From: Streptomyces sp. 3214.6
GTDB taxonomy: Bacteria > Actinomycetota > Actinomycetes > Streptomycetales > Streptomycetaceae
Assembly: GCF_900129855.1 (NCBI RefSeq)
Contig: NZ_LT670819.1
Location: forward strand, 4,216,001 to 4,280,000
DNA: 64,000 nucleotides
Direction: 5' to 3'
Below the pieces are notes generated by a model. It saw nothing but the letters and a program-made list of their open reading frames with translations. It had not been told where the DNA came from and searched no databases. Every line of letters starts with the position of its first letter. The first letter of the stretch is position 1. The translations under genes were made by a program, and so were the position numbers. Shown here piece by piece: positions 42,206 to 51,213 of this stretch.

Positions 42206-42913
42206 TCAGACGGCGACAGCGGCCCTCAGGGGCGGGCCCCTCGTGGTGATCGCATGGGTGAGAAGGAGAAGCCGCGGCGCCCGGTCCGAGCGGCGGCGGC
42301 CGATCCGGACGCGCGGACGGTCCGGTACGGCGGGCAGAGCGAGCAGCAGTCGCAGCGGCGCGGCCAGCCATCCGGCGACCGCACGCAGAATCCGGAACGC
42401 GGCCTTCTCGCCGTAGGCCAGCCACAGCCCGCACAGCAGCGCGGCGAGGAGGTGGGCGGCGAGCATCCCGAACGAGGACGAGCCACCGTCACCGGCGCCT
42501 TGCCCCAAGTGGCCCATGTGATCCATGTGGCCCACGTGGTCCATGTGGCTCATGTGATCCATGCGGCTCATGTCCATGGAGCCCATGGAGCCCATCGGAT
42601 CCATGGAGCCCATGCGCATCGAGCCCATGTCCATGGCCGCCAGGCCGGCAGCCGTCGGCTCCGAGCCGGTCAGTGAGAACGCCGAGTGCAGGGCCGTCTG
42701 CGCGGCGACGACGACCGTCACGATCAACGGCAGTCCGCGCTCCCTGCCCGCGAGGGACCAGCCGGCGATCCCGGTGACGGCCGCGCCCAGGGCCAGCGCC
42801 CACGCGGGCACTTCGGACCCGGACATCATCACGTGGCCCAGGGCGGCGAGCAGCACGCAGACGGCCGCGAACAGCGCGGCCCGTAACGTGCGAGAACACC
42901 ACCCAGCGGTCAT
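42206..42913 (-). CDS. Membrane protein with Met/His-rich (probable copper-binding) segment
   Basis: 235 residues with hydrophobic segments near 10-30, 37-55, 61-80 and 148-170. Residues 94-135 are built of Met, His, Asp and Gly (MDMGSMRMGSMDPMGSMGSM and then a run of MDH/MSH/MGH triplets), a pattern seen in copper- or silver-handling proteins. It lies 125 bp upstream of the ECF sigma gene on the same strand. A role in copper homeostasis is inferred from composition alone. Confidence 0.75.
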   Translation of the reverse strand: MTAGWCSRTLRAALFAAVCVLLAALGHVMMSGSEVPAWALALGAAVTGIAGWSLAGRERGLPLIVTVVVAAQTALHSAFSLTGSEPTAAGLAAMDMGSMRMGSMDPMGSMGSMDMSRMDHMSHMDHVGHMDHMGHLGQGAGDGGSSSFGMLAAHLLAALLCGLWLAYGEKAAFRILRAVAGWLAAPLRLLLALPAVPDRPRVRIGRRRSDRAPRLLLLTHAITTRGPPLRAAVAV

Positions 42914-43124
42914 GGCGCCTCATCCTCGCATCCGGACACCGGTCGTCGTACGGGGGTACGGATTTCCACCCACCACCCTGCTCAACCCCCGGCCTGTGAT
43001 CCACACCATATGCCGACTCACCGCGACACCGCTGCTGCTGCCTCCGCTTCCACTGCCGGTGCCGCCTGTCGCTGCCGGTGCCGGTGCCGGTGTCGCTGCC
43101 GGTGTCGCTCGGAGGCATGTGTGC

Positions 43125-44597
43125 TCAGGCGGGCCCTCGCATACGCGCGCGTTCGTCGCCTCGGCCGCCGTCCGGTAGTCCGCCGCCCGCCGTGAAGCCG
43201 ATCACCGAGCCGCCGCCCGCGCGGTGGAAGGCGAAGGGGGCGCCGCCGTGTGCCAGGGCCACCTCGCGCACGATCGACAGACCGAGACCGGATCCGGGCA
43301 GGGAGCGGGCTTCGGCGGCGCGGTAGAAGCGGTCGAAGACGCGGGTCAGGTCGGCCTCGGCGATGCCGGGACCGCGGTCGAGGACCTCGACGCGGACGAC
43401 ACCCGGCCGGGCGGGCCCGGTGACGGCGATCTCGACCGGCGCGGTGCCCTCGCGGTCGAACTTGGTCGCGTTCTCCACGAGGTTGGACAGCGCCCGCTGG
43501 AGCATGCCCGGCCGCCCGTAGGTGCTGGTCTCGCCGCTCGCCCGGATCAGGATCTGCCGCCCGGTGCGCCGCCGGGCGAGACCCGCGACCTCCTCGGCGA
43601 TGTCGGCGAGGTCCACCCTCCGCGGCGGCTCGCTGTCGGACTGGCCGGCCGCGAGGTCGACGAGCTCGTTGACCAGGTCGGTCAGCTCCCGGGCCTCCTG
43701 GGTCAGGTCGGCCACCAGTTCGTCACGGGTGTCCGGCGGCAGCTCGTCGATGCGGCGCAGCAGCGAGATGTTCGTCCGCAACGATGTCAGCGGCGTCCGC
43801 AGCTCGTGTCCCGCGTCCTGGACGAGCCGCCGCTGGTCCTCCTCCGACTGGGCGAGCCGGCCCAGCATCCGGTCGAAGGCGCGGCCGAGCCGGCCCACCT
43901 CGTCGTAACCGGTGACCGGCACCTGCACGCCGAGCCGGCGCGTGCGGGCGACGTCCTCGGCTGCCGTGGTGAGGATGACCAGGCGGTGGGTGATGCGCCG
44001 GGCCAGCCACCAGCCGAACAGGCCCGCGGCCGTCACGACCGCGATCATCAGGATCAGGGTGCGCTGCTGGAGCGCCCGCAGCAGATCCTCGGTGTCGCTG
44101 AACTCCTGCGCCACCTGCACCGCGCCCCGCCCGCCGCCCAGGGACACCGTCGCGATGCGGTAGACGTCGCTGCCGACGTCCACGTCCTTGTGCTCGGCCA
44201 TCCGCCCGGCCGTCACGGCGACCGCGATCGTACGGTCGACGGACACGACCGGCAGTCCGGGGCTGCCGCCGTCGACCACCGACCCGTCCGGGCCCAGCAC
44301 CTGCACGTCCGTCCGGGCCGGCCGCACGATGTCGTGGCCCGGCTCGGCCGAGGAGAAGTCCTCCGGGGTCATCGGGCGGTCGCGCACCTCGTCCCGCAGG
44401 TCCTGCACGACCTCGTCGAACACCGACTCCTGGTCGACCCGGACCAGCCGGGCGGCCGCCGAGTACGACAGGACGCCGACAAGGACGGTGACGGCGGCGG
44501 TCACGGCCGCGAAGGACACGGCGAACGTCGTCCGCAGCGACACCAGCTTCGGCCGCGGCGTCGACAGCAGCCGCCGCAGCCGACGCAGCAGGCTCAC
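43125..44597 (-). CDS. Sensor histidine kinase, MprB-like
   Basis: 490 residues: membrane helix 1 (about 26-48), an outside sensor domain (about 50-178), helix 2 (about 180-198), HAMP (about 199-253), HisKA with His264 in QDAGHELRTPLTSLRTNISL, and HATPase with SNLVENATKFD (N box), DRGPGI (G1) and GSGLGLSIV. The 49-bp gap from the response-regulator gene puts both in one operon. The stimulus is unknown; the MprB/CseC resemblance suggests envelope stress. A tandem CTGCCGGTG-type simple repeat lies in the 210-bp gap downstream (43014-43124). Confidence 0.93.
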   Translation of the reverse strand: MSLLRRLRRLLSTPRPKLVSLRTTFAVSFAAVTAAVTVLVGVLSYSAAARLVRVDQESVFDEVVQDLRDEVRDRPMTPEDFSSAEPGHDIVRPARTDVQVLGPDGSVVDGGSPGLPVVSVDRTIAVAVTAGRMAEHKDVDVGSDVYRIATVSLGGGRGAVQVAQEFSDTEDLLRALQQRTLILMIAVVTAAGLFGWWLARRITHRLVILTTAAEDVARTRRLGVQVPVTGYDEVGRLGRAFDRMLGRLAQSEEDQRRLVQDAGHELRTPLTSLRTNISLLRRIDELPPDTRDELVADLTQEARELTDLVNELVDLAAGQSDSEPPRRVDLADIAEEVAGLARRRTGRQILIRASGETSTYGRPGMLQRALSNLVENATKFDREGTAPVEIAVTGPARPGVVRVEVLDRGPGIAEADLTRVFDRFYRAAEARSLPGSGLGLSIVREVALAHGGAPFAFHRAGGGSVIGFTAGGGLPDGGRGDERARMRGPA

Positions 44598-44646
44598 CGT
44601 CGCCTCATCCTCGCCTCACCGCGTCCCACTCCCGTCCTCGTCGCTC

Positions 44647-45360
44647 TCAGTCCTCGCGCAGCACGTACCCGACCCCGCGCACGGTGTGGATCAGCTGCGG
44701 GGAGCCCGGCTGGTCGAGCTTACGGCGCAGGTAGCCGACGTAGACGGCGAGGTTCTTGGAACCGGGCCCGAAGTCGTAGCCCCAGATCCGGTCGTAGATC
44801 GTGGAGTGGTCCAGGACGATCCCCGCGTTGCGCACCAGCAGTTCCAGCAGTTCGAACTCGGTCCGGGTCAGCTCCAGCTCCCGCCCGCCCCGCCACGCCC
44901 GCCGCGCCTGCGGGTCCATGCGCAGCCCGGCCCCGTCCACATACCGCTCCGACACCGGCTTCGGGGCCTCCGGCACGGGGACGGCGGCCTCGGGGTTGGT
45001 CCGGCGCAGCAGCGCCCGCAGCCGGGCGAAGACCTCCTCGACGTCGAACGGCTTGACAACGTAGTCGTCGGCGCCCGCGTCCAGCCCGGCGATCCGGTCG
45101 GCGGTCTCCACCAGCGCGGTCAGCATCAGGATGGGCGTGCGGTCGCCCTCGGCGCGCAGCACCCGGCAGACCTGGAGGCCGTCGATCCCGGGCATCATGA
45201 CGTCGAGGACGAGCACGTCCGGCGGGTTCTTGTGGGCGTGTGCCAGCGCCTCGACGCCGTCGGCGACCGCGGTGACCTGGTAGCCCTCCAGGGCCAGGGC
45301 GCGTTCCAGGGCGTGGCGGATGGCACGGTCGTCTTCGGCGAGCAGCAGGGTGGGAGGCAC
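44647..45360 (-). CDS. OmpR-family response regulator, MprA-like
   Basis: 237 residues. The receiver domain has the acidic pair EDD (9-11), phospho-acceptor Asp53 in LVLDVMMPGIDG, and Lys in VVKPFD; the C-terminal winged helix has LTRTEFELLELLVRNAG and LAVYVGYLRRKLDQ. First gene of the two-component operon, followed by the kinase. Binding sites are not evident; the 45361-45465 gap carries an AGGCCTTCTTACTGGCCT imperfect palindrome near 45415 that could be one. Confidence 0.94.
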   Translation of the reverse strand: MPPTLLLAEDDRAIRHALERALALEGYQVTAVADGVEALAHAHKNPPDVLVLDVMMPGIDGLQVCRVLRAEGDRTPILMLTALVETADRIAGLDAGADDYVVKPFDVEEVFARLRALLRRTNPEAAVPVPEAPKPVSERYVDGAGLRMDPQARRAWRGGRELELTRTEFELLELLVRNAGIVLDHSTIYDRIWGYDFGPGSKNLAVYVGYLRRKLDQPGSPQLIHTVRGVGYVLRED

Positions 45361-45465
45361 CGGTCCAGTTTGCCAAGCTTTCCGACCGGGACGACCTGAT
45401 GATCTTCCTTCAGTAGGCCTTCTTACTGGCCTCTCACTCTGCCGCAGGCAACCGGCCGACGGTTC

Positions 45466-46065
45466 TCAGCCCGCGGGCCGCAGGGCCGCCAACTGCTCGG
45501 CGAAGGGGACGACCTCGAACTCGTCCTTCGCCCCTTTCGCCGGGCGGGCCGCCGACAGTCCCGTCATCAGCGCGGCCAGCTCGCCCGCCGCCCGCTCGAT
45601 CCGCTCGGGCAGGCCCTCCGCACCCCAGTCCTCCGAGGCCGCGTAGACGGCGGTCGGGACGACGACGGCCCGCAGGTAGGCGAAGAGCGGCCGCAGGGCG
45701 TGCTCCAGCACCAGCGAGTGCCGCGCCGAACCGCCCGTCGCGGCGATCAGCACCGGCTTGCCCGCCAGCGCGTCCGGGTCGAGCACGTCGAAGAACGACT
45801 TGAACAGCCCGCTGTAGGAGGCGGAGAACACCGGCGTGACGACGATCAGACCGTCGGCCGCCGTCACCGCCTCCAGCGCGGCCGCCAGTTTCCGCCCGGG
45901 AAACCCGTTGGTGAAGTTGTGCGCGATCTCGACGGCGAGGTCGCGCAGCTCCACGACCTCGACTTCCGCCGCCGTCCGTCCGGCGGTCGCGGCGGCCAGC
46001 CGGTCCGCCAGCAGCCGGGTCGACGACGGGACGCTCAGCCCCGCCGACACGACGACGAGCTTCAT
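45466..46065 (-). CDS. NAD(P)H-dependent FMN reductase, CE1759-like
   Basis: 199 residues. FMN reductase features are VVVSAGLSVPSSTRLLADRLAAA (3-25), VTPVFSASYSGLFKSFFDVLD (about 75-95) and PVLIAATGGSARHSLVLEHALRPLFAYL. The ATG overlaps the stop of the luciferase-like gene (46062-46065). Such reductases supply reduced FMN to the partner monooxygenase; this pair matches the CE1758/CE1759 type. Confidence 0.9.
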   Translation of the reverse strand: MKLVVVSAGLSVPSSTRLLADRLAAATAGRTAAEVEVVELRDLAVEIAHNFTNGFPGRKLAAALEAVTAADGLIVVTPVFSASYSGLFKSFFDVLDPDALAGKPVLIAATGGSARHSLVLEHALRPLFAYLRAVVVPTAVYAASEDWGAEGLPERIERAAGELAALMTGLSAARPAKGAKDEFEVVPFAEQLAALRPAG

Positions 46066-47198
46066 GCCACGACCTCCTTCGCTGCCTTGCCTGCCTCGCC
46101 GTCCTTGCCCGCCTGGGCTTCCTGGGCTTCCTTCTCCGCCAGCAGGGACCGGTGGGTCGGCGCGTCCGGCACGTCGGCCGGCCGCCCGACGGCGAACTCC
46201 TTGCGCAGCACCGGCACGACCTCCTCGCCGAGCATGTCGAGCTGCTCCAGCACGGTCTTCAGCGGCAGCCCCGCGTGGTCCACGAGGAACAGCTGACGCT
46301 GGTAGTCGCCGGCGTACTCGCGGAACTTGAGCGTCTTCTCGATGACCTGTTCGGGTGTGCCGACGGTCAGCGGGGTCTGGTCGGTGAAGTCCTCCAGGGA
46401 CGGCCCGTGCCCGTAGACCGGCGCGTTGTCGAAGTACGGCCGGAACTCGCGCACCGCGTCCTGCGAGTTCTTCCGCATGAACACCTGCCCGCCGAGCCCG
46501 ACGATGGCCTGCTCGGGCGTGCCGTGCCCGTAGTGGGCGTACCGGGTGCGGTACAGCTCGACCATCTGCTTGGTGTGGTCGGCCGGCCAGAAGATGTTGT
46601 TGTGGAAGAAGCCGTCACCGTAGAAGGCGGCCTGCTCGGCGATCTCGGGCGAGCGGATGGAGCCGTGCCAGACGAACGGCGGTACGTCGTCCAGCGGCCT
46701 CGGCGTCGACGTGAACCCCTGCAGGGCGGTGCGGAACTTCCCCTCCCAGTTGACGACGTCCTCGCGCCACAGCCGGCGCAGTAGCGCGTAGTTCTCGATG
46801 GCGAGGTTGATGCCCTGCCGGATGTCCTGCCCGAACCACGGGTACACCGGGCCGGTGTTGCCGCGCCCCATCATCAGGTCGACGCGGCCGTCGGCCAGGT
46901 GCTGGAGCATCGCGAAGTCCTCGGCGATCTTCACCGGGTCGTTGGTGGTGATCAGCGTGGTGGAGGTGGAGAGGATCAGCTTCTCCGTCCGCGCGGCTAT
47001 GTACCCGAGCATCGTCGTCGGGGACGAGGGCACGAACGGCGGATTGTGGTGCTCACCGGTGGCGAACACGTCGAGCCCGACTTCCTCGGCCTTGAGCGCG
47101 ATGGCGACCATGGCCTTGATCCGCTCACGCTCGGTCGGCGTACGCCCCGTCGTCGGGTCCGGCGTGACATCGCCCACCGAGAAGATCCCGAACTGCAT
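46062..47198 (-). CDS. LLM-class flavin-dependent oxidoreductase, CE1758-like
   Basis: 378 residues. Luciferase-like barrel with AEEVGLDVFATGEHHNPPFVPSSPTTMLGYIAARTEKLIL (about 37-76) and LADGRVDLMMGRGNTGPVYPWFGQDIRQG (about 101-129). It uses FMNH2 from the coupled reductase to oxygenate an unknown substrate. The C-terminal 30 residues are Lys/Glu/Ala-rich. A palindrome lies just upstream at 47220-47233. Confidence 0.92.
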   Translation of the reverse strand: MQFGIFSVGDVTPDPTTGRTPTERERIKAMVAIALKAEEVGLDVFATGEHHNPPFVPSSPTTMLGYIAARTEKLILSTSTTLITTNDPVKIAEDFAMLQHLADGRVDLMMGRGNTGPVYPWFGQDIRQGINLAIENYALLRRLWREDVVNWEGKFRTALQGFTSTPRPLDDVPPFVWHGSIRSPEIAEQAAFYGDGFFHNNIFWPADHTKQMVELYRTRYAHYGHGTPEQAIVGLGGQVFMRKNSQDAVREFRPYFDNAPVYGHGPSLEDFTDQTPLTVGTPEQVIEKTLKFREYAGDYQRQLFLVDHAGLPLKTVLEQLDMLGEEVVPVLRKEFAVGRPADVPDAPTHRSLLAEKEAQEAQAGKDGEAGKAAKEVVA

Positions 47199-47219
47199 GG
47201 TCGCTCACCCTCCAAAGTT

Positions 47220-47233
47220 GTTGACGCTTCAAC
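47220..47233. promoter_or_regulatory. Palindromic operator before the LLM/FMN-reductase operon
   Basis: GTTGA-CGCT-TCAAC, 22 bp upstream of the ATG at 47198. A perfect 5-bp dyad so close to the start suggests a repressor site; MarR-type regulators often use such sites, and a marR gene lies 2 kb away. The regulator is inferred. Confidence 0.55.
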
Positions 47234-47335
47234 TATACCCCTGGAACGACCCTCTCACGTTTTCTATTCCGGCCCTTTCAGGCCGCTTCCCGCCCCTTGA
47301 GGCCGACCCTGCCGTCCCCGCCGTCCCCGCCGTCG

Positions 47336-48148
47336 TCAGTCGAACGGCAAGGCGTCCATGTACGAGTTGGTCGGCTTCCGCACCTTCACCACCGTGCGCG
47401 CGTCCACCGCGACCGCCGCCGACGACGTACCCAGCGTCCCGCCCACGTGCCAGACCCCGTCGACGGTCACCCAGGTGTCGACCTTCGGCGCGGTCACCCC
47501 GTACACCCGCACCTTCAGCGTCGTCGAGTCCGCCGCACAGCAGCTGATGATGATCCGGGTGAGATACCAGCCGTCCCCGTCGGCGGGCGTCACGAACCCC
47601 GTCATCCGGACCGTGCGCCCCTTGACCGCCCGGGAACGGTCCTGCTGCACCCGCTGGGTGAACTCGGTGAGCGTGATCGGAAGCGGCGAGGTCGCGGGCA
47701 GCGGATCGAAGCCGTCCTCCTGCACCGCGACGACCTTGGCGGGCTCCCGGGAGGCGGTGTACGACCCGAGGGCGGGCGGCGCGTAGAACAGCAGGCTCAA
47801 CACCGGCAGGAACAGCAACCAGGCGACGCGCGGCACGCGCGAGTGATCGTGACCGTGATCGTGACCGTGGCCGTGGCCACCCCGGTCGCCGTGGCCACCC
47901 CGGTCGCCGTGGCCGTTCTCATGGCCGTGCGCGTCGCGCCCCGCTTCGGGCCCGTCGCCGTGCGCCTCCCTCGACGGCGAGGCCCACGCCTCCGCCACCC
48001 CCAACCCGATCAGCAGCACCCCCGACGCGACCAGCAGCCACCGCATCCCCTCCTTCACGAACCGCAGGTACTCGTCCGTGAAGAGCGAGGTGTGCAACAA
48101 CCCCAGCCCACTCAGCACCAGCAGCCCCACCTGCACATACCGCTTCAC
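47336..48148 (-). CDS. TIGR03943-family membrane protein with His-rich segment
   Basis: 270 residues from the GTG at 48148, overlapping the permease stop (GTGA). Two N-terminal membrane helices (about 5-22 and 35-54), a His/Gly/Asp-rich stretch at 63-102 (GHGDRGGHGDRGGHGHGHDH is part of it), a third helix (about 107-130), then an outside domain with IISCCAAD (Cys203-204). Members of this family accompany two-domain permeases and are linked to metal handling. The His-rich stretch fits zinc, nickel or cobalt binding. Confidence 0.88.
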   Translation of the reverse strand: MKRYVQVGLLVLSGLGLLHTSLFTDEYLRFVKEGMRWLLVASGVLLIGLGVAEAWASPSREAHGDGPEAGRDAHGHENGHGDRGGHGDRGGHGHGHDHGHDHSRVPRVAWLLFLPVLSLLFYAPPALGSYTASREPAKVVAVQEDGFDPLPATSPLPITLTEFTQRVQQDRSRAVKGRTVRMTGFVTPADGDGWYLTRIIISCCAADSTTLKVRVYGVTAPKVDTWVTVDGVWHVGGTLGTSSAAVAVDARTVVKVRKPTNSYMDALPFD

Positions 48149-49179
48149 AGCAGCACCCCTCCGATCACCGCGCTGCACACCACAGCGACCACGGCCGTGG
48201 CCGCCGAGAACCGCACCGCGAAGGCGCGCCCGAACGTCCCCGCCTGCAGAGCGATCAGCTTCAGGTCGACCATCGGCCCCACCACCATGAACGCCAGCCG
48301 CGCCACCGGGGAGAACCCGCTGAGCGAGGCCGCCACGAAAGCGTCCGCCTCACTGCACACCGCGAGCACGATCGCCAGCGCCGCCAGGAACAGCACCGAC
48401 AGCCACGGCGAACCCGCGAACGTGTCCAGCACCGAACGCGGCACCGCCACGTTGAAGGTCGCCGCCGCCATCGCCCCGACCACCAGGAAGCCCCCCGCGT
48501 GCAGGAAGTCGTGCTGGAAACCGCGCCGGAACTCCGTGAACCGGCTGCGCCCCGGGACATGCCCCGTGTGCCGCACCCTCGGCTTCAGCCACTCCTCGCG
48601 CCCCAGCCAGAGCCACAGCCAGCCCATCACCGCGGCCGTGACCAGCGAGGCGAGCAGTCGGGCCAGCACCATCTCCGGACTGCCCGGGAAAGCGACGGCC
48701 GTCGCGGTCAGCACGACCGGGTTCACGGCCGGCGCCGACAGCAGGAACGCGAACGCCGCCGCCGGAGTCACCCCCCGCCCGATCAGACTGTTCGCCACCG
48801 GCACCGACGCGCACTCGCACCCCGGCAGCACCACCCCGGCCATCCCCGCCACCGGCACCGCCAGCGCCGCCCGCTTCGGCAACAGCCGACTGAACGCACT
48901 CGCCGGCACGAACGCGTTGATCGCCCCCGACAGCGCCGTTCCCAACAGCAGGAACGGCAGCGCCTGCACGGTCACCGCCAGACACACCGTCCGCCACGCC
49001 TGCACCGCCGGGTCGTCCAACGACCGCCCGACGACCACCAGCACCGCCCCCGGCACCACAGCCGCCCCCAGCAGCAACAACGGCCAGTGCCGAGGCAGCC
49101 CCCGCCCACCTTCGGCACCCTGCGCCCCCTCGACCGCCACCACCGCCGCAGGCCGCACCCGTATCTCTGTTTCCTGCAT
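48145..49179 (-). CDS. Permease of the DUF318/UPF0718 type, probable metal transporter
   Basis: 344 residues, about eight membrane helices. Characteristic motifs are GVVLPGCECASVPVANSLIGRGV (about 113-135) and LSAPAVNPVVL, and in the second half AVCSEADAFVAASLSGF. Conserved Cys and acidic residues inside the membrane suggest metal passage. It is located between marR (4 bp upstream) and the TIGR03943 gene (overlapping), so the three form one operon. Confidence 0.9.
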   Translation of the reverse strand: MQETEIRVRPAAVVAVEGAQGAEGGRGLPRHWPLLLLGAAVVPGAVLVVVGRSLDDPAVQAWRTVCLAVTVQALPFLLLGTALSGAINAFVPASAFSRLLPKRAALAVPVAGMAGVVLPGCECASVPVANSLIGRGVTPAAAFAFLLSAPAVNPVVLTATAVAFPGSPEMVLARLLASLVTAAVMGWLWLWLGREEWLKPRVRHTGHVPGRSRFTEFRRGFQHDFLHAGGFLVVGAMAAATFNVAVPRSVLDTFAGSPWLSVLFLAALAIVLAVCSEADAFVAASLSGFSPVARLAFMVVGPMVDLKLIALQAGTFGRAFAVRFSAATAVVAVVCSAVIGGVLL

Positions 49180-49183
49180 CCCC

Positions 49184-49657
49184 CTACACCCGACCTTCCC
49201 GCAACCGCGTGATCCGCTCCCCGTGGAACTCCACCGTTCGCCTCATATACCGCACGATCACCGCGAGTTCGGCGTCTGCCAGATCCTCGAACAAGGGCGA
49301 GCGGTCCCCGCCCAGCCGCTCCCACATCCGCCCGAACTCCACGATCCGCTCCGCCACCGGCGCCACCAGCACCCGCCGCCGGTCGGCCACGTCCCGCTCC
49401 CGGACCACGTACCCCGCCCTCTCCAGCCGGTCCACCAGCCGCGTCGCCGACCCCGTGGTCAGCCCCGTCAGCTCGGCCACCCGGCCCGTCGTCACCGGCT
49501 CCCGCTCCAGCGTCAACAGGTTCAGGCACTGCAGATCGGTCGGATGCAGCCCGAGCCGGTCGGCGAGCGCCTGATTGAACAAGGCGTACGACGCCACGTA
49601 CCGGCGGGAGACCGTGGACAGTTCGTCCAGCAGCCTCGACCGCACGTTCTGGGACAT
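49184..49657 (-). CDS. MarR-family transcriptional regulator
   Basis: 157 residues. Winged HTH: HPTDLQCLNLLTLEREPVTTGRVAELTGLTTGSATRLVDRLERAGYVVRERDVADRRRVLV (about 38-98), flanked by dimerisation helices. First gene of the operon with the permease and TIGR03943 protein, so probably its autorepressor. The ligand, possibly a metal or phenolic, is unknown. Confidence 0.92.
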   Translation of the reverse strand: MSQNVRSRLLDELSTVSRRYVASYALFNQALADRLGLHPTDLQCLNLLTLEREPVTTGRVAELTGLTTGSATRLVDRLERAGYVVRERDVADRRRVLVAPVAERIVEFGRMWERLGGDRSPLFEDLADAELAVIVRYMRRTVEFHGERITRLREGRV

Positions 49658-49714
49658 CGCCCACCCCTTCGCCGGCGCCGTGTGCCGAGATCGTACTCAG
49701 GGACACCAAGGACA

Positions 49715-50221
49715 TCAGAAGAAGTAGGCGTCCCCCGTGTCCAGCACCAGCACCTGCTGCCGGTCATTGGACCGGTTACGGTCCACCGCCCCACCACCCC
49801 ACAGCGTGTCGACGGCCATCGTCACCTCCCTCGGCCGCCCCCGCAGCCACACCCGCAACACGATCTGCTCCCCCAGCCCGTCCGCGGCCAACGCCCCCGT
49901 CCGGCACACCACCTCCTGCCGACCCGTCCGCGCACACCCCGCCGACAACCGCTGCTCCCCCGCCGCCAACGGCACCGACCACCGCAACCGCACCGTCGCG
50001 TCGGCGACGTTCCCCGGACCGTGGTTGCGCGGAGTCAGCCGTACGTCGACCCGAGGGCCGTCCATCACAGCGAAGCCGTGATACGACAGATCCGCCTCGG
50101 TCTCCGCACCGCCCGCGATCGCATCGCCCGCCGCCCCCTCGGCCCGCGCGGGCGAGATCCCCACCCCCACCGCCAGTACGGCACCCCACACCGCGAGACC
50201 CCGCATCCTGCGCATGCCCAT
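49715..50221 (-). CDS. Secreted protein of unknown function
   Basis: 168 residues from the ATG at 50221 (GAGGAG 9 bases upstream). Signal peptide MRRMRGLAVWGAVLAVGV, ending at ARA about residue 27. The mature part looks like a beta-sandwich of the DUF11/CARDB kind (VDVRLTPRNHGPGNVADATVRLRWSVPLAAGE; CARTGRQEVVCRTGAL with two Cys). It ends DTGDAYFF. Exported to the medium or cell wall; role unknown. Confidence 0.8.
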   Translation of the reverse strand: MGMRRMRGLAVWGAVLAVGVGISPARAEGAAGDAIAGGAETEADLSYHGFAVMDGPRVDVRLTPRNHGPGNVADATVRLRWSVPLAAGEQRLSAGCARTGRQEVVCRTGALAADGLGEQIVLRVWLRGRPREVTMAVDTLWGGGAVDRNRSNDRQQVLVLDTGDAYFF

Positions 50222-50338
50222 GCCACCACTCCTCACGCACCGTGCCGCAAGCGACGTATGCCCGGATGTATCCCACGCGGGGCGCCCCGCAGGCGCCCTC
50301 CAACAGGTGACAGCGGACCGCCGTGCGAAGCTGCGGCC

Positions 50339-50668
50339 ATGCTCATCCTCCACTCGGCCGCCCTCTTCGTCGTCGCCGCGCTCTTCGAGACCGGCGGCGG
50401 GTAGCTGGTCTGGCAGGGCGTGCGCGAACACCGCGGCTGGCTGTGGGCGACCGGGGGCGTCCTCGCCCTCGGCGCGTACGGCTTCGTCGCCACGTTCCAG
50501 CCCGACGCCCACTTCGGCCGCATCCTCGCCGCGTACGGCGGGATCTTCGTGGCCGGGTCGATCCGGCGCCGAGAAACGGCGGCTGAGCAGGACGTGCTCA
50601 GGAGGACTTGGGAGGGCTCAGGAGGGCTCAGGAGGGCTCGTCGGGCAGCAGCCCCAGCTGCCCCATGA
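50339..50668 (+). pseudogene. YnfA/UPF0060-type membrane protein gene, broken
   Basis: The frame starts MLILHSAALFVVAALFETGG, then meets TAG at 50402-50404 where the family has WLVWQG; reading on gives LVWQGVREHRGWLWATGGVLALGAYGFVATFQPDAHFGRILAAYGGIFVAGS. After that the last two helices are missing and the frame is nonsense. One stop codon plus a C-terminal deletion make it a pseudogene of this small multidrug-resistance-like family. Confidence 0.88.
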
Positions 50669-51065
50669 ACTCCATCTCGTCGAAGTAGAGCCGGTACTCG
50701 ACGATCCGTCCGTCCGCGTCGACGGTGGCGAGGTCCACCCCCCGAATCCTGACCTCCTTCTGCGTCGCCGGCAGCGACTCCCCGGTGGGCAGCTGGATCG
50801 GCCCCGTGTTACGGCCGCTGAAGAACCCTTCGTCGATGGCCGTGTTACCGATCTCGTAGGAGTGCACCGACTCGAACCTGCCGTCGGGAACCATCTCCGT
50901 CATCTGCCGCCAGTACTCGGCGATGTCGTCGCGCCCGTGGATCTCCCCCGCGTCGGGGGTGACGGCGACCGCGTCCTCCGCGTACAGCTCGGCGAAGCGC
51001 CCGGGTTCCGCGTGGGTGGTGACCGCCTCGGTGAGCCGGTCCATGACCTCTCGTGCCTGTCCCAT
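50628..51065 (-). CDS. SnoaL/NTF2-like protein
   Basis: 145 residues: a single NTF2-like domain (MDRLTEAVTTHAEPGRFAELYAEDAVAVTPDAGEIHGRDDIAEYWRQM, about 8-55, then ATVDADGRIVEYRLYFDEMEFMGQLG). These proteins are small ligand-binding cones, sometimes cyclases or isomerases. No catalytic assignment. Its end overlaps the decayed ynfA end. Monocistronic. Confidence 0.87.
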   Translation of the reverse strand: MGQAREVMDRLTEAVTTHAEPGRFAELYAEDAVAVTPDAGEIHGRDDIAEYWRQMTEMVPDGRFESVHSYEIGNTAIDEGFFSGRNTGPIQLPTGESLPATQKEVRIRGVDLATVDADGRIVEYRLYFDEMEFMGQLGLLPDEPS

Positions 51066-51213
51066 GATCGACCTCCGCAGAGCAGGAGGATCACCTCTTC
51101 CATCGTCCCACCCCGCAAAACCGTCCGCCCATCGAAAAGGCAGGCGGTCCGCCTCCTGACGTCACCTACGCTTGGCGGCAGCCAGCCGTCCGAACCGCCC
51201 CGAGGAGCACCTC

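Noticed and set aside
43014..43124. CTGCCGGTG-type repeats as a possible CRISPR or regulatory array
   Set aside because: Short, imperfect simple-sequence repeats without unique spacers.
47297..50404. 1035-residue plus-strand open frame
   Set aside because: Pro/His/Arg-rich translation antisense to four clear genes (TIGR03943, permease, MarR, secreted protein); high-GC shadow.
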